Source: Haloglomus halophilum (lineage in GTDB: Archaea; Halobacteriota; Halobacteria; Halobacteriales; Haloarculaceae). Taken from it: a stretch of DNA of 64,000 nucleotides. Positions 11,072 to 18,875 of this stretch are shown piece by piece. The stretch covers positions 1,240,001-1,304,000 of the forward strand of contig NZ_CP101166.1 of NCBI RefSeq assembly GCF_024298885.1, read 5' to 3'. The notes under the pieces were generated by a model that saw only the letters and a list, made by a program, of their open reading frames with translations, did not search any database and was not told the DNA's origin. Numbering within the stretch: the stretch's first letter is position 1; the number at the start of each line of letters is the position of its first letter. The position numbers were made by a program, and so were the translations under genes.

Positions 11072-11306
11072 AGAACGAGAGCCTGCACCCACAGCGTCGC
11101 GTCCGCGTGTCCGTCGCGTCCCCTGTCGGTCGAAACGGGAGGCTCGCGACACGGTGGAGCCTCGCATCGAACCGTCCTGCCCCCGAACGTACGCATGTGC
11201 TGTCGGACCACCGGTACCGGCTCGACTGCCGACTGGAACTCTACGCGACACCATTTCAGATAAGTTGTGTCTATTTCTCATCTCTAACCAATATTTTCCA
11301 GATATG

Positions 11307-11318
11307 CGAAGTACTTCG
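11307..11318. repeat. perfect 12-bp palindrome upstream of hemC
   Basis: CGAAGTACTTCG is a perfect palindrome about 155 bases before the hemC ATG. A related half-sequence, TAGTACTTG, follows a few bases later. It could be a binding site for a dimeric regulator, but a position this far from the promoter makes that weak. Confidence 0.3.
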
Positions 11319-11395
11319 AACGAGCCCTAGTACTTGGACTGTTGCCTTCTCACTCCCCGGAACCCCTGGACCGAAATTCGATATCGTGGTATACA

Positions 11396-11464
11396 GTTTA
11401 TCCGCGAGGAGCCCCGAACTCCCCTTCCCCAACCCGACAGCGGTTTCACGCCCGCTCGCGGAGG
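11396..11464 (+). promoter_or_regulatory. promoter and Shine-Dalgarno of the hem operon
   Basis: GTTTAT at about 11396-11401 is a plausible TATA box, giving a leader near 45 nt. GGAGG at 11460-11464 is spaced 7 bases from the hemC ATG at 11472. This leadered arrangement differs from the leaderless genes around it and fixes the start codon. Confidence 0.5.
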
Positions 11465-11471
11465 CACGCGT

Positions 11472-12623
11472 ATGCGAGAGACACGAACGGTCCGGCTGGC
11501 GACACGGGGTTCGGACCTGGCGCTGCGGCAGGCCGCCACCGTCGCCGAGCAGCTGGAGGACCGTCACACGGAGGTCGAACTGGTCGAGGTGGAGACGGAG
11601 GGCGACCGGATCCGCGACGAGCTCATCCACCGGCTCGGCAAGACCGGCGCGTTCGTCCGGGCGCTGGACGAGCGCGTCATCGACGGCGAGGTCGACGCCG
11701 CCGTCCACTCGATGAAGGACGTACCCACGGACTTCCCGGACGAACTGGTCGTTGCGGGCATCCCAGAGCGCGCGCCCGCGAACGACGTGCTCCTGACCCC
11801 GGGTGGTCGGACCCTCGACGAGCTCCCGGAGGGCGCAACGGTCGGCACCTCCAGCCTCCGGCGGCAGGCCCAGCTACTGGCCGAACGACCGGACCTCGAC
11901 GTCCAGCCCCTGCGCGGGAACGTCGACACGCGCGTCGAGAAGCTGCTCGCGACGAGTGTCGGGAAGGAGCACGACCGCCGCGTCGCCGCCGACGGCGAGT
12001 TCGACTCGCCGTCTGCAAGCGGGACGGAGTCCCGCCCTGCCGAAGAGGAAGAGGACCCCAACGAGACGTTCGACCAGTCGAGCGAGGAGTGGTTCGAGTC
12101 GCTGTCGGTCCTCGAGCAGGACGCGCTGGCGCGCTACCCCGTCGAGACCGCTTACGACGCCATCGTCCTCGCGGAGGCCGGCCTCGAACGGATGGGCCTG
12201 CTCCACCACGTTCCCCACGCACGCCTCGACCCGAACGAGTTCGTCCCCGCCCCCGGTCAGGGAGCCATCGCGGTGACCGCGCTCGCCGACGACGCCGCGT
12301 CGTTCCGCGAGACCGTCGACCACCCGCGGACCCGCGTCGAGACGACCGTCGAGCGGACGGTCCTGAAGGAGCTCGGCGGAGGGTGCGTGGCGCCGCTGGG
12401 CGTCCACGCCACCGTCCGCGGCGAGTACGTCCACGTCGTCGCGCGCGTGCTGGACCGTGCCGGCGAGGAGACCATCCGGGAGACGAGCGATCTGCCCGCC
12501 AACGACCACGCCGACGCCGCGCGCGCGTTCGCGGCCGACATCGCGGACCGCGGCGGCGCGGAGCTCGTCGCGGAAGCTCGCAAGACCGCCGAGGAGCACG
12601 AGGAAACGGAGGGAGCCCGATGA
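11472..12623 (+). CDS. hemC: hydroxymethylbilane synthase (porphobilinogen deaminase)
   Basis: A 383-residue enzyme that polymerises four porphobilinogens to hydroxymethylbilane. Visible are LATRGSDLALRQA, the catalytic HSMKDVP (K82, D83), GTSSLRRQAQ and LRGNVDTR for substrate binding, and C305 in ELGGGCVAPLG, which carries the dipyrromethane cofactor. Residues of about 164-220 form an acidic, low-complexity insertion (SPSASGTES, AEEEEDPNETFDQ) absent from bacterial HemC, which makes the protein longer than the usual 310 or so. It is the first gene of hemC-cobA-hemD, with an ATGA overlap to cobA. Confidence 0.97.
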   Translation: MRETRTVRLATRGSDLALRQAATVAEQLEDRHTEVELVEVETEGDRIRDELIHRLGKTGAFVRALDERVIDGEVDAAVHSMKDVPTDFPDELVVAGIPERAPANDVLLTPGGRTLDELPEGATVGTSSLRRQAQLLAERPDLDVQPLRGNVDTRVEKLLATSVGKEHDRRVAADGEFDSPSASGTESRPAEEEEDPNETFDQSSEEWFESLSVLEQDALARYPVETAYDAIVLAEAGLERMGLLHHVPHARLDPNEFVPAPGQGAIAVTALADDAASFRETVDHPRTRVETTVERTVLKELGGGCVAPLGVHATVRGEYVHVVARVLDRAGEETIRETSDLPANDHADAARAFAADIADRGGAELVAEARKTAEEHEETEGAR

Positions 12624-13423
12624 GCGGGGCTACCGATGGGGAACAGGATGACGTGGGCACCGTCTACCTCGTCGGGAGCGGCCCCGGCGACCCCGAACTC
12701 ATGACGGTGAAGGCGAAGCGCCTGCTCGAGGAGGCGGACGTGGTCCTCCACGACAAGCTCCCGGGCCCGGAGATCCTCGGCTCCATCCCCGAGGAGAAGC
12801 GCGAGGACGTGGGCAAACGCGCCGGCGGCGAGCGAACCTCCCAGGAGTACACCAACGACCGGCTCGTCGAACTCGCCCGCGAGGGCAAGACCGTCGTCCG
12901 GCTGAAGGGCGGCGACCCGTTCGTCTTCGGCCGCGGCGGCGAGGAGGCCGAACACCTCGCCGAACACGGCATCCCGTTCGAGTACGTTCCCGGCGTCACC
13001 AGCCCCATCGCCGGCCCCGGTGTCGCCGGAATCCCGGTCACCCACCGGGACCACACCTCCTCGGTGTCGTTCGTCACGGGCCACGAGGACCCCACCAAGG
13101 ACGAATCGATGGTGGACTGGGAGGCGCTCGCGGCGACCGGCGGCACCATCGTCGTCCTGATGGGCGTCGGGAAGCTCCCGGCCTACACCGAGGCGCTCCG
13201 CGATGCGGGGAGGGCCGGCGACACACCCGTCGCGCTGATCGAGCGCGCCACCTGGCCCGACCAGCGCGTCGCCACCGGCACCCTGGACACCATCGTCGAC
13301 GTGCGCGACGAGCAGGGCATCGAACCGCCCGCCATCACCGTCATCGGCGGCGTCGCGGGCACGCGCGAGCGAGTCGAGGCGTTCCTCGCCGGCGAACTCG
13401 GTGAGTACGGGGGCGAAGCATGA
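12620..13423 (+). CDS. cobA: uroporphyrinogen-III C-methyltransferase
   Basis: A 267-residue SUMT that uses SAM to methylate uroporphyrinogen III at C2 and C7, giving precorrin-2 for sirohaem, cobalamin and the archaeal haem route. Diagnostic motifs are VYLVGSGPGDPELMT at the N terminus, VVRLKGGDPFVFGRGGEE, VPGVTSPIAGPGVAGIPVTHRD, VVLMGVGKL and the late PAITVIGGVA. The ATG overlaps the hemC stop. It is the stand-alone methyltransferase without the CysG dehydrogenase domain. Confidence 0.96.
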   Translation: MSGATDGEQDDVGTVYLVGSGPGDPELMTVKAKRLLEEADVVLHDKLPGPEILGSIPEEKREDVGKRAGGERTSQEYTNDRLVELAREGKTVVRLKGGDPFVFGRGGEEAEHLAEHGIPFEYVPGVTSPIAGPGVAGIPVTHRDHTSSVSFVTGHEDPTKDESMVDWEALAATGGTIVVLMGVGKLPAYTEALRDAGRAGDTPVALIERATWPDQRVATGTLDTIVDVRDEQGIEPPAITVIGGVAGTRERVEAFLAGELGEYGGEA

Positions 13424-13509
13424 CCGGGGGACAGGGCGCCGATAAACCGCGGATGACGATACCAAACCCGGCCGAAGCGACCATCACCCGGACGGAGGTG
13501 GCCCCATGA
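13420..13509 (+). CDS. possible 29-codon mini-ORF bridging cobA and hemD
   Basis: An ATG overlapping the cobA stop by 4 bases opens a 29-residue frame whose TGA in turn overlaps the hemD ATG by 4 bases. The peptide (begins MTGGQGADKPRM) has no recognisable domain. The double ATGA arrangement would let ribosomes hand over from cobA to hemD across an otherwise untranslated 82-base gap. It may be coincidence in GC-rich DNA. Confidence 0.25.
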   Translation: MTGGQGADKPRMTIPNPAEATITRTEVAP

Positions 13510-14231
13510 AGATCGCCGTCTTCCGGCCGGACGACGGCCGTGCGGCCGCCGCAGCCGAGACCGTCCGCGACCTGGGCGCCGAGCCGGTGCTCGACCCGAT
13601 GCTCGCCGTCGAACCGACCGGCGCTCGGCCCCGCGAGGACGCCGAGATCGCCGTCTTCACCAGCACCTCGGGCGTCGAGCTGCTGGCCGAAGCCGGCTGG
13701 AGCGCGGGCGAGACGACGGTCTGTGCCATCGGGTCCTCGACGGCCGAGGCGCTCCGCGAGGCCGGGTACGAGGTCGAGGTCGTGCCCGAGCAGTACTCCT
13801 CGGCGGGACTGGTCGAGGCGCTCGCCGACCGGGTGGGCGGGGTCCGCGTCGAGGTCGCACGCTCGGACCACGGCAGCGCCGTGCTGCTGGACGGGCTGGA
13901 GGACGCCGGCGCGTACGTCCACGAGACCACCCTCTACCGGCTCGTCCGGCCCGAGGGTGCGGGGTCGTCGGCCGACCTCGCCGCCCGCGGCCAGCTCGCA
14001 GGCGCCTGCTTCACCGCCTCGATGACCGTCGAGAACTTCCTTGCCAGCGCGGACGAGCGAGGGGTTCGTGCCCCGGCGGTCGCGGGGCTGAACGATGCCG
14101 TCGTGGGCTGTATCGGCGAGCCGACGCGCGAGCGCGCGGAGCGCGCGGGTATCGAGGTCGATGTCGTGCCCGAGGTCGCCTCGTTCGAAGCGCTGGCCGA
14201 GGCCGTGGTCGAGCAGGCACGCGACCGCTGA
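13506..14231 (+). CDS. hemD: uroporphyrinogen-III synthase
   Basis: A 241-residue enzyme that closes hydroxymethylbilane with D-ring inversion to uroporphyrinogen III. HemD is poorly conserved, but the two-domain pattern is visible: an N-terminal KIAVFRPDDGRA..LGAEPVLDPMLAVEPTG, AVFTSTSGVELLAEAG, VCAIGSSTAEALREAGYEVEVVPEQYSSAGLVEAL, and the C-terminal CFTASMTVENFL and VVGCIGEPTRERAERAGIEVDVVPE. Position directly after hemC and cobA makes the assignment firm. Confidence 0.93.
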   Translation: MKIAVFRPDDGRAAAAAETVRDLGAEPVLDPMLAVEPTGARPREDAEIAVFTSTSGVELLAEAGWSAGETTVCAIGSSTAEALREAGYEVEVVPEQYSSAGLVEALADRVGGVRVEVARSDHGSAVLLDGLEDAGAYVHETTLYRLVRPEGAGSSADLAARGQLAGACFTASMTVENFLASADERGVRAPAVAGLNDAVVGCIGEPTRERAERAGIEVDVVPEVASFEALAEAVVEQARDR

Positions 14232-14548
14232 GCGCTGCCGCCGAGCCGGCATCGTCGAGGCTGTTTCTGCTTCGAGCACCCGATAGCAGAACGGAGCGTC
14301 CCGTCTCCGGCCCGTTCGGTGTGGCCCGCGAGGGAGCGCTCGGGCGAGTTCCGTATCGTGCTCGGTGGTTTATCCGCCAGGTGGAGGCTCCCTGGAGAGC
14401 GAATCGATAATCGGCCAGAAGAACCATATAAGACACAGAAGGAACCTTAGCCAGAATGCCAGACGCATAATCGAAGGAATTCGAGTGTTGCACACTTATT
14501 CAGGTCGCCGACACGTAACGACGTGGCACAGCGCCGAGGACGATCGAG
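14232..14548. other. intergenic region after hemD
   Basis: 317 bases between the convergent hemD and a small membrane-protein gene. Its second half (about 14395-14510) is noticeably more AT-rich than the flanks. I see no gene, tRNA or clear repeat in it. Confidence 0.5.
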
Positions 14549-14983
14549 TCACCGCTCCTCGTGTGGCGTCAGCGCCAGCCGTCGCCGGAGCACCGGGCGC
14601 AGGATGACGACTGCACTGAGGAACACGAGGAGGGGGTAGAGGACCCACGCGGCGAGCGCCCCCAGTTCACGCATCGTCGTGGCGTCGGCGAGGCCGAACA
14701 CCAGCACGGCGTGGACCGGCGCGTGGAGCAGCGCCAGGAGCGCGAGCAGGCGCCCCGGGACGGTCCGGTCCCCGCTAGCGAGGTGGTGGAGTGCGAACCC
14801 CGCCATCGCGACGACGAGCGCCGTCGCGGTCCAGACGAGGAACTGCCATCCGGCGAACAGGTCCGTCCGCCAGGGGGACCCCTGGAACAGCCCCTCCACG
14901 ACCAGCATGACCGACGCGAACGTCAGGGCCACCCAGGCGAGGGCCTGGTCGGAGTCGTTCGCGAGCCGAACGGTGCCTCTCAT
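14549..14983 (-). CDS. small polytopic membrane protein, function unknown
   Basis: 144 residues with about four hydrophobic helices (ALAWVALTFASVMLVVEG; LVWTATALVVAMAGFAL; LLALLALLHAPVHAVLVFG; LGALAAWVLYPLLVFLSAVVIL), a basic cytoplasmic turn and a charged C terminus. The start at 14983 places a polar 12-residue lead before the first helix; longer in-frame openings would add Arg-rich non-protein-like sequence. No family is recognised. Confidence 0.65.
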   Translation of the reverse strand: MRGTVRLANDSDQALAWVALTFASVMLVVEGLFQGSPWRTDLFAGWQFLVWTATALVVAMAGFALHHLASGDRTVPGRLLALLALLHAPVHAVLVFGLADATTMRELGALAAWVLYPLLVFLSAVVILRPVLRRRLALTPHEER

Positions 14984-15047
14984 GGGCGCCCCTTGGCCGT
15001 CCCCGTGGATATGTCCCCGTGCGATTCCCGGGGGCGAGGAACGAGCG

Positions 15048-16520
15048 TCACTCCGTCGCGTCGGGCGGCCAGTCGGCCGCGAGGTCGAATCCACCGGGCG
15101 TGTGACCGCCCCGTTCCAGCGCCCGCTCGCGGTAGTCCGCGAGCGCGTCGCGGAAGTCCGGATGGGCCACATCGAGCATCGCCGCCATCCGCTCGCGGGG
15201 CGACAGGCCACGCAGGTCCGCGACGCCCCGGTCGGTGACGACCACGTCCACGTCGTGTTCGGTGTGGTCGACATGCGCGACACGAGGGACGACCCTGGAA
15301 ACGTCGCCGCCGGCCGCGGTCGAGGGGAGCGCGACGACCGAGCACAGCGCGTTCCGGAAGAAGTCGCCCGAGCCGCCGACGCCGCCGACCACGTCGGTGC
15401 CGATATGCGTGGAGTTGACCTGCCCCGTCAGGTCGACCTCGACGGCGCCGTTGACCGCGACGACGCCGAACGAGTCGATGAGGCCGGCGTCGTTCGAGAC
15501 ATCGACCGGGCGGAGGACGACCTGCTCGCCGTAGCGGTCGAGGTTCGCAAACAGGCGCGCCTGGCCCTCGCTGGAGAGCGCGAGCGAGGTGGCACTGGCC
15601 GAGGCGAGCGTGCCGTCGTCGAGCGCGTCCAGCACGGCATCCTGCAGGACCTCGCCGAAGTAGGCCACGTCGCGGTCGCCCACCTCGACGGCGTCGAGCG
15701 CCGAGACGACGGCGTTCCCGACGCTCCCGACGCCGAACTGGAGGTTGAGCGCCTCGTCGAAGGCGGCGTTCCGGTCGAGTTCGGCGTCGAGGAAGCCCGC
15801 GAGTTCGTCCGCGAGCGCGCGGTCGGCCGCGGTGGGGTCGCGGAAGGTGTAGGTCGTGTCGGCGCGGTCCGTCCGAACGACAGCCGCGAGTTCCTCGGGT
15901 TCGAACTCGACACGCGGCGAGCCGATACGCGCGTCGACGGCATCGAGGGCGAGCGGCTCGCGTTCGGGGGGTGCGGTCCGCACGAGCAGGTCGTGCAGCC
16001 CCTCCAGGTCGCGGGGCTGGGCCGCGTTCACCTCGACGATGACGCGGTCGGCCGCGGCCACGAGCGCCGGCGTCGAACCGACCGAGGGCGACGGGACGAG
16101 CCAGTCCTCGCCCACGGCGACCGCTTCCACGACGGCCCAGTCGGGCGACGGGAGGCCGCCAGAGCGGACCTCGTCGGCCACGTCGGCGACATGCCGGTCG
16201 TGGAACGCCACCGCACCGTCGTTGATGGCCTCGCGCAGTGCCTCGTGGCCGACGAACGGGTAGCGCCGCGCCATCGCACCCGATTCCACGAGGGCCTCGT
16301 CCACTTCGGGGCCGACACTCCCGCCGCTGATGACCGTCAGGTCGAGGGCGGCGGCATCGTCGCGGTCTGCCAGTGCCTCCGGGACGAGCTTCGGGTAGCC
16401 GACGCTCCCGAACCCGGAGATACCCAGCACGGCGCCGGACTCGATACGGGCCGCGGCCGCGGCGGCCGTCTCGACCGGCAGATCGCCCGCGACGCGCCCG
16501 CCGGTCCCGTCGTCTGTCAT
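15048..16520 (-). CDS. acetyl-CoA hydrolase/transferase family protein
   Basis: A 490-residue class I CoA-transferase-type protein. It shows the N-terminal GAVLGISGFGSVGYPKLVPEAL loop, a middle ISGGSVGPEVDEAL, and the C-terminal half with LNLQFGVGSVGNAVVSAL, STHIGTDVVGGVGGSGDFFRNA and HTEHDVDVVVTDRGVADLRGLSPRERM, the signature of succinyl-CoA:acetate CoA-transferases and acetyl-CoA hydrolases. It would interconvert acyl-CoA and free acid in central carbon metabolism. Hydrolase versus transferase cannot be told from sequence alone. The ATG at 16520 is chosen because the protein-like part begins there. Confidence 0.88.
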   Translation of the reverse strand: MTDDGTGGRVAGDLPVETAAAAAARIESGAVLGISGFGSVGYPKLVPEALADRDDAAALDLTVISGGSVGPEVDEALVESGAMARRYPFVGHEALREAINDGAVAFHDRHVADVADEVRSGGLPSPDWAVVEAVAVGEDWLVPSPSVGSTPALVAAADRVIVEVNAAQPRDLEGLHDLLVRTAPPEREPLALDAVDARIGSPRVEFEPEELAAVVRTDRADTTYTFRDPTAADRALADELAGFLDAELDRNAAFDEALNLQFGVGSVGNAVVSALDAVEVGDRDVAYFGEVLQDAVLDALDDGTLASASATSLALSSEGQARLFANLDRYGEQVVLRPVDVSNDAGLIDSFGVVAVNGAVEVDLTGQVNSTHIGTDVVGGVGGSGDFFRNALCSVVALPSTAAGGDVSRVVPRVAHVDHTEHDVDVVVTDRGVADLRGLSPRERMAAMLDVAHPDFRDALADYRERALERGGHTPGGFDLAADWPPDATE

Positions 16521-16545
16521 GGCCCGACCGTGGGCGGGCGGGTAG

Positions 16546-18030
16546 TTAGCGTTGGGTGTCGTGGCCGACACGCGTGGCGTTCCCGCCGCCGGGCCCGTAC
16601 TCGCTCCGGACGGCACGCCAGGTCGGACCGAGCCGCCCGCAGGGAGCCGTCTCCCAGCGCTGCCCCTCGGCGAGGCCCAGCCGCCGCACGAGCCGCTGCT
16701 GGTTGGCGGCGCCGAACGCCCGGCAGTTGGCTATCGGGACCCGGTTCCAGTAGACGTACTGGCGTTCGACGCCGTCAAGGTCGTCGGGGCCCGACACGTT
16801 CAGCGCGCGCTCCTGGGTGGTATCGTACGTCTTCGGGTCGGTCCGGGGCGGGCCGGTGACGAACCCGCCCATCGTGGCGACGGCGACCGCCGCCAGCATC
16901 AGCACCGCGGCCGCGAGCGTCCGCGCGAGCGTAGCGCTGTCGGCGGGAATCCGGGCAGCGAGCCCATCCGACCAGCCCCGCAGGTCCGCGACCGCCAGCC
17001 CGACGCCGAGCGAGACGACCGCGAGCCACGGGAACAGGTCGGGTGGGTTGTCGTAGTCGAGGGCGGCGAGCTGGATGGAGAACCAGGCGACGAGGACGAG
17101 CAGCGGCCACTCGCGTGCCAGCCGCCCCGCCGTGCTGTGCCGGACGATGCCGGCCACCCCGACGAGCGCCACCGGCGCCCACGACCCCAGCGCCCACCCG
17201 ATGTCCGACACCCGCGCGAGGAGCGGCTGGCCGCGGGTCAACAGCAGCGGCGCCAGCACCGTCTCGGCGACCATCGCGGGCAGCGCCCCCCAGTAGAGTA
17301 CCGGCAGGAGGACGACCACGCCGGCCCCGAGCCCGCCAGCCACCGCCCGTGACGCGGCGCGGCGCCCGCCCGTCTGCCAGCACAGCCCCACCACACAGCA
17401 CGGGAACACGACGGCGAACTGCCAGAACCCGACCGCCGCCGCGCTCACGGCGCCGGCCGCGAGCGGGCGCTCGCGGAACCCGAGCCACAGACAGCCCAGC
17501 CCCGTCGCGATGACGAGGTACTTCGGCTTGAACCCGACGAGCGCGCGGTAGAAGTACATCGGCAGCGCGAACGGTGCGGCGCCCGCGACCACCGCCGCGA
17601 GGCGGTCGCCGGTCAGGTCGTGGACGAGGCCCGCAGCGACCGCGGCCCCGACAGCGATGGCCACGGCGTTCACCAGCAGGTTGAGCACGTGATACAGCGC
17701 GACGTGCTCGCCCGCCAGCACCGCCAGCACCGCCGTCACCTCGAACGCGAGCGGCGGCTTCACCTCCCAGACATCGATGTAGAGGCGGTTCCCCTCGGCG
17801 AGGAACCAGCCGACGTACTCGAAGATGACCGAGTCACCCAGCCACGGCCACGTGCCGGCGGGGAGCGCTGTGAACAGGCGGGCGGCGGCGTACCCGAGCG
17901 CCAGCAGCGCCAAGAGGGCCGCGGCGACCGGCGGCCGGGCGGCGAGCCACGCGCCCGCCGACCGCAGCGCGGTCCGGGCCTCGGCGGCGTATCGCCGGGC
18001 CTCGGTAGAGAGGGCCTCGTCGGGAGCCAT
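16546..18030 (-). CDS. GT-C fold membrane glycosyltransferase (DolP-mannose type)
   Basis: 494 residues with roughly ten to twelve membrane helices. The first extracellular loop has PAGTWPWLGDSVIFEYVGWFLAEGNRLYIDVWEVKPPL, with the acidic residue and the W-x-x-KPPL motif of PMT/ArnT-like GT-C enzymes, which use a lipid-linked sugar outside the cell. The C-terminal soluble tail (about 80 residues, VYWNRVPIANCRAFG, PCGRLGPTWRAV) contains two Cys. A role in surface-protein or lipid glycosylation is inferred. It lies upstream of, and in the same direction as, the acetyl-CoA hydrolase gene. Confidence 0.75.
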   Translation of the reverse strand: MAPDEALSTEARRYAAEARTALRSAGAWLAARPPVAAALLALLALGYAAARLFTALPAGTWPWLGDSVIFEYVGWFLAEGNRLYIDVWEVKPPLAFEVTAVLAVLAGEHVALYHVLNLLVNAVAIAVGAAVAAGLVHDLTGDRLAAVVAGAAPFALPMYFYRALVGFKPKYLVIATGLGCLWLGFRERPLAAGAVSAAAVGFWQFAVVFPCCVVGLCWQTGGRRAASRAVAGGLGAGVVVLLPVLYWGALPAMVAETVLAPLLLTRGQPLLARVSDIGWALGSWAPVALVGVAGIVRHSTAGRLAREWPLLVLVAWFSIQLAALDYDNPPDLFPWLAVVSLGVGLAVADLRGWSDGLAARIPADSATLARTLAAAVLMLAAVAVATMGGFVTGPPRTDPKTYDTTQERALNVSGPDDLDGVERQYVYWNRVPIANCRAFGAANQQRLVRRLGLAEGQRWETAPCGRLGPTWRAVRSEYGPGGGNATRVGHDTQR

Positions 18031-18175
18031 ACTCGCGGAAGCAGGGGCCGCGAGAAAAAGGGGCGGCACGCTCCGTCCTGCCAGCCCGTCGCCCACAGCC
18101 ACAAGCACGACACGGATGGGGACCGCGACCACAAGTGGCGCAACAAGTATGCGTCCGGCGTCTGTACTGCGGGAT

Positions 18176-18430
18176 ATGGCGACACAAGAGACACCCGAGG
18201 AGACCAAGGTGAGCGACAGCGGCGTCGTCACGGTCCCCGCGAGCATCCGGCGCCGGCTCGACATCGAGCCCGGCGACAAGCTCCGCTGGCACACGGAGGA
18301 CGACGGAACCCTCTCCGTCGAGGTCGTCCGGGAGCGCTACGGGGCGTTCGAGGACGACGACCTGCAGGCCGACCTCGGTGGTGACGGGCTCGAGACGCAC
18401 GACCTATCGGGACACGAGGACGCGCTCTGA
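18176..18430 (+). CDS. AbrB/SpoVT-type antitoxin (VapB-like)
   Basis: 84 residues. The core KVSDSGVVTVPASIRRRLDIEPGDKLRW is a complete AbrB/SpoVT DNA-binding swapped-hairpin domain. The acidic tail after residue 50 (YGAFEDDDLQADLGGDG) is the kind of segment that wraps and blocks a partner toxin. The stop codon shares one base with the ATG of the PIN-domain gene, the standard type II antitoxin-toxin layout, and the pair usually represses its own promoter. Confidence 0.87.
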   Translation: MATQETPEETKVSDSGVVTVPASIRRRLDIEPGDKLRWHTEDDGTLSVEVVRERYGAFEDDDLQADLGGDGLETHDLSGHEDAL

Positions 18431-18858
18431 TGCCGGCCGTCGTCGTGGATTCGAACGTCTTGATCGACTACAAGGATACGAGCAGCAGCCGCCACGAGAC
18501 GGCGGCATCGCTGGTCCGGGGCGTCGACAGCGGTGACCTCCCGACGGCCCGGGTCACGGACTACGTCGTTCTGGAGACACTGAACTGGATCCACGAGCGT
18601 CAGCGCCACGACATCGCGGCCGACCTCCGACGGCGACTCACCGATTCGGCCGGGTTCGAACTCGTCCACTCGGCGCAGAAGGATTACCGTCGAGCCGTGG
18701 AGCTGTTCGACGACCACGAGCAGCTCGCGTTCGGTGACGCGACTATCGCCGCACACATGGAGCGCACCGGCATCGAGTACCTCTACTCGTTCGACGACGA
18801 CTTCGACCGGCTCGGCTGGGTGACTCGGCTCGACACCCCGGACGACCCGTTCGCCTGA
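18430..18858 (+). CDS. PIN-domain toxin, VapC-like ribonuclease
   Basis: 142 residues with a complete PIN domain: D7 in VVDSNVLIDY, E49 in DYVVLETLNW, D103 in LAFGDATIAA and acidic residues at 122-124 in YSFDDDFDRL form the Mg-binding pocket of a sequence-specific RNase. It overlaps the upstream antitoxin by one base. The pair sits 3' of, and convergent with, the large restriction gene, separated by 17 bases. Active-site residues are all present, so the toxin looks functional. Confidence 0.9.
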   Translation: MPAVVVDSNVLIDYKDTSSSRHETAASLVRGVDSGDLPTARVTDYVVLETLNWIHERQRHDIAADLRRRLTDSAGFELVHSAQKDYRRAVELFDDHEQLAFGDATIAAHMERTGIEYLYSFDDDFDRLGWVTRLDTPDDPFA

Positions 18859-18875
18859 CGGAGGGTCGTCCGGGC

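Larger units (their letters stand above)
11009..11471. other. intergenic region carS-hemC
   Basis: A 463-base gap with no credible gene. It contains a strong hairpin with a haloarchaeal TnpB-element-like end at 11035-11071, an AT-rich stretch at about 11255-11400, a perfect 12-base palindrome at 11307-11318, and the promoter and SD of hemC at its right edge. Confidence 0.6.
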
